This document shows, in pieces, positions 4,372-5,386 of a DNA stretch of 5,386 bases. The notes beneath the pieces were generated by a model. It searched no databases and was not told the DNA's origin. It worked only from the letters and a program-made list of their open reading frames with translations. The DNA is from Endomicrobium sp. (GTDB taxonomy: Bacteria; Elusimicrobiota; Endomicrobiia; Endomicrobiales; Endomicrobiaceae). The DNA lies in contig JAISDY010000042.1 of the NCBI GenBank assembly GCA_031264425.1, positions 1-5,386 of the forward strand, written 5' to 3'. Every line of letters starts with the position of its first letter. Positions within the stretch are counted from its first letter, which is position 1. The position numbers were made by a program, and so were the translations under genes.

Positions 4372-5386
4372 TTATTTTTGAACTCCTATCTTTTTAACCT
4401 GTTTATTGCCTAACAGTGTCTTTACAACCACAAAATATACTCCCGGCGCTATACGGTTTCCATCTTGATTTCTTAAATCCCATTTTGTCATTCTTCTTTT
4501 TTCCGCTGTATATACCTCTTCAGTTAAGTCGCTTGCATTGAAAGATTTTACAAACTCACCCGTTACCGTATAAACGTTTATATCTATTACATCTGTGTGA
4601 AAAGGGAGATTTGTTATCTTAATATATCCTTTTTCGCTTATGCTTACAGGGTTTGGATAGCAAACAAAATCCCCAACGCTATTTGGCGGTACAAGGCTTG
4701 TATCTAAAACTAGTTTGCCGTTGCCGTAAGTACAGTCTGGAGAAGCTGGAGAAGATTGTATCTGTCTTGCGTAACCAACAACTTGGTCTTTTAAATCAGA
4801 AATAGTTGTTCCCGTACTTAAACTTAATAATAAAGCAGCAGCGCCCGCAACATGCGGCGTTGCCGCAGAAGTACCGCCAAAACTTCTATACCCAAGAGAG
4901 GCTGTTGTAACTCCTGCTGGGGCTACTAACTCAGGTTTTAGAAGCCATGGGTTGCGCACCGGTCCTCTTGAACTGTAATATGCTATAGGACCCGAACCAT
5001 AATTTGAAACATTTACAGCGCCAACAGTTAAAGCTTTTCGTGCGTCTGCAGGCAGGCATAAAGATGATTCTGGGTTTCTGTCATTAGGATTTTCAACAAC
5101 ATCTCCCGATGAGTTTCCTTTGGAAAATACTATCCTCATATATCTTCCGTTTGGAGAAGAAATATCCTGATTCTGGAAAATTCTTATTTTTAACCTGTTA
5201 GGACGAGTATGGTTATTAAATACAACCTGTTTATCTGGATTCTGTACGAAATTCGTATGACCTATTGCATTGTTATATTGATCATATACGTACATATTAT
5301 ATATGCTGGTTCCATTATAATCGTCCCACATTAAAGTAATATCAGCATCTGCAGGAACATTAACAATTAAAAAGTCGCTTCCATTA
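4372..5386 (-). CDS. Subtilisin-family (S8) secreted serine protease, C-terminal part (partial)
   Basis: The reading frame is open to the right edge (first full codon 5385-5383), giving at least 337 residues; the ATG at 5331 is internal. The catalytic Ser block GTSAATPHVAG is at fragment residues 171-181 (Ser173), after YYSSRGP (136-142) and LKPELVAP (149-156). The catalytic Asp and His and the signal peptide would be upstream, outside the window. The first 100 or so residues (DITLMWDDYNG, MYVYDQYNNAIG) look like a beta-sandwich inserted before the LPADARKALTVGAVN strand, a layout seen in some S8 proteases. The C-terminal domain from YPNP (243-246) to the end, with WDLRNQDGNRIAPGVYF (302-318), resembles FlgD-Ig-like or type IX sorting-type domains of exported proteins. 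It is probably a secreted or surface enzyme that digests extracellular protein. It converges on the aminotransferase gene with no shared operon. Confidence 0.92.
   Translation of the reverse strand, partial: NGSDFLIVNVPADADITLMWDDYNGTSIYNMYVYDQYNNAIGHTNFVQNPDKQVVFNNHTRPNRLKIRIFQNQDISSPNGRYMRIVFSKGNSSGDVVENPNDRNPESSLCLPADARKALTVGAVNVSNYGSGPIAYYSSRGPVRNPWLLKPELVAPAGVTTASLGYRSFGGTSAATPHVAGAAALLLSLSTGTTISDLKDQVVGYARQIQSSPASPDCTYGNGKLVLDTSLVPPNSVGDFVCYPNPVSISEKGYIKITNLPFHTDVIDINVYTVTGEFVKSFNASDLTEEVYTAEKRRMTKWDLRNQDGNRIAPGVYFVVVKTLLGNKQVKKIGVQK
4737..4754. repeat. 9-base tandem duplication in the protease gene
   Basis: CTGGAGAAG occurs twice in a row. It keeps the reading frame and yields the SSPASPD stretch between the catalytic domain and the C-terminal part, probably a surface loop. 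It may be a small slippage duplication. Confidence 0.8.

Noticed and set aside
4372..5331. Protease gene starting at the ATG at 5331
   Set aside because: The frame stays open to the window edge and the upstream codons (NGSDFLIVNVPADADITL) continue the same domain, so this Met is internal.
1..5386. A new defence, mobile or biosynthetic system
   Set aside because: Every long frame is a recognised housekeeping or protease family; I see no transposase, integrase, spaced repeats, attachment-site duplication or unexplained gene cluster.

Overview
The window is an AT-rich bacterial segment that is mostly conserved housekeeping sequence. It holds seven protein genes, two of them cut by the window edges, and one tRNA. 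Ordinary stop codons, good Shine-Dalgarno sites and sigma70-type promoters fit a bacterium. The ribosomal proteins and Obg do not name a phylum by themselves. AT-rich DNA, L27 without the Firmicutes-type N-terminal extension, and a secreted protease with a YPNP/FlgD-like C-terminal domain together suggest a host-associated or anaerobic member of a group such as Elusimicrobiota (Endomicrobium-like). That placement is low confidence.

Layout: the left part reads on the minus strand. At the left edge, the first 11 codons of fmt overlap the end of def by four bases, giving the classical def-fmt pair that formylates initiator Met-tRNA and then deformylates new proteins. Upstream of def lies a complete tRNA-Val(UAC) with encoded CCA, preceded by up to three promoter-like elements. 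Next is the rplU-rpmA-obg operon (L21, L27, Obg GTPase), again on the minus strand, with 22-23 base gaps that carry Shine-Dalgarno sites. The theme is translation and ribosome assembly.

At about 2920-2980 a compact bidirectional promoter faces both ways. One side drives rplU leftward; the other drives a class I aspartate/prephenate-type aminotransferase rightward. The two -10 boxes overlap in a perfect dyad. The aminotransferase gene converges on the 3' end of a large extracellular subtilisin-family (S8) protease gene that enters from the right edge on the minus strand. Its visible part has an inserted beta-rich segment, the catalytic Ser block and a C-terminal FlgD-like/sorting-type domain.

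No mobile element, CRISPR array, defence island or clearly new system is visible. The least expected signals are a perfect 18-bp hairpin inside the obg coding sequence, the overlapping bidirectional promoter, and a GC-rich terminator-like hairpin inside the aminotransferase gene.
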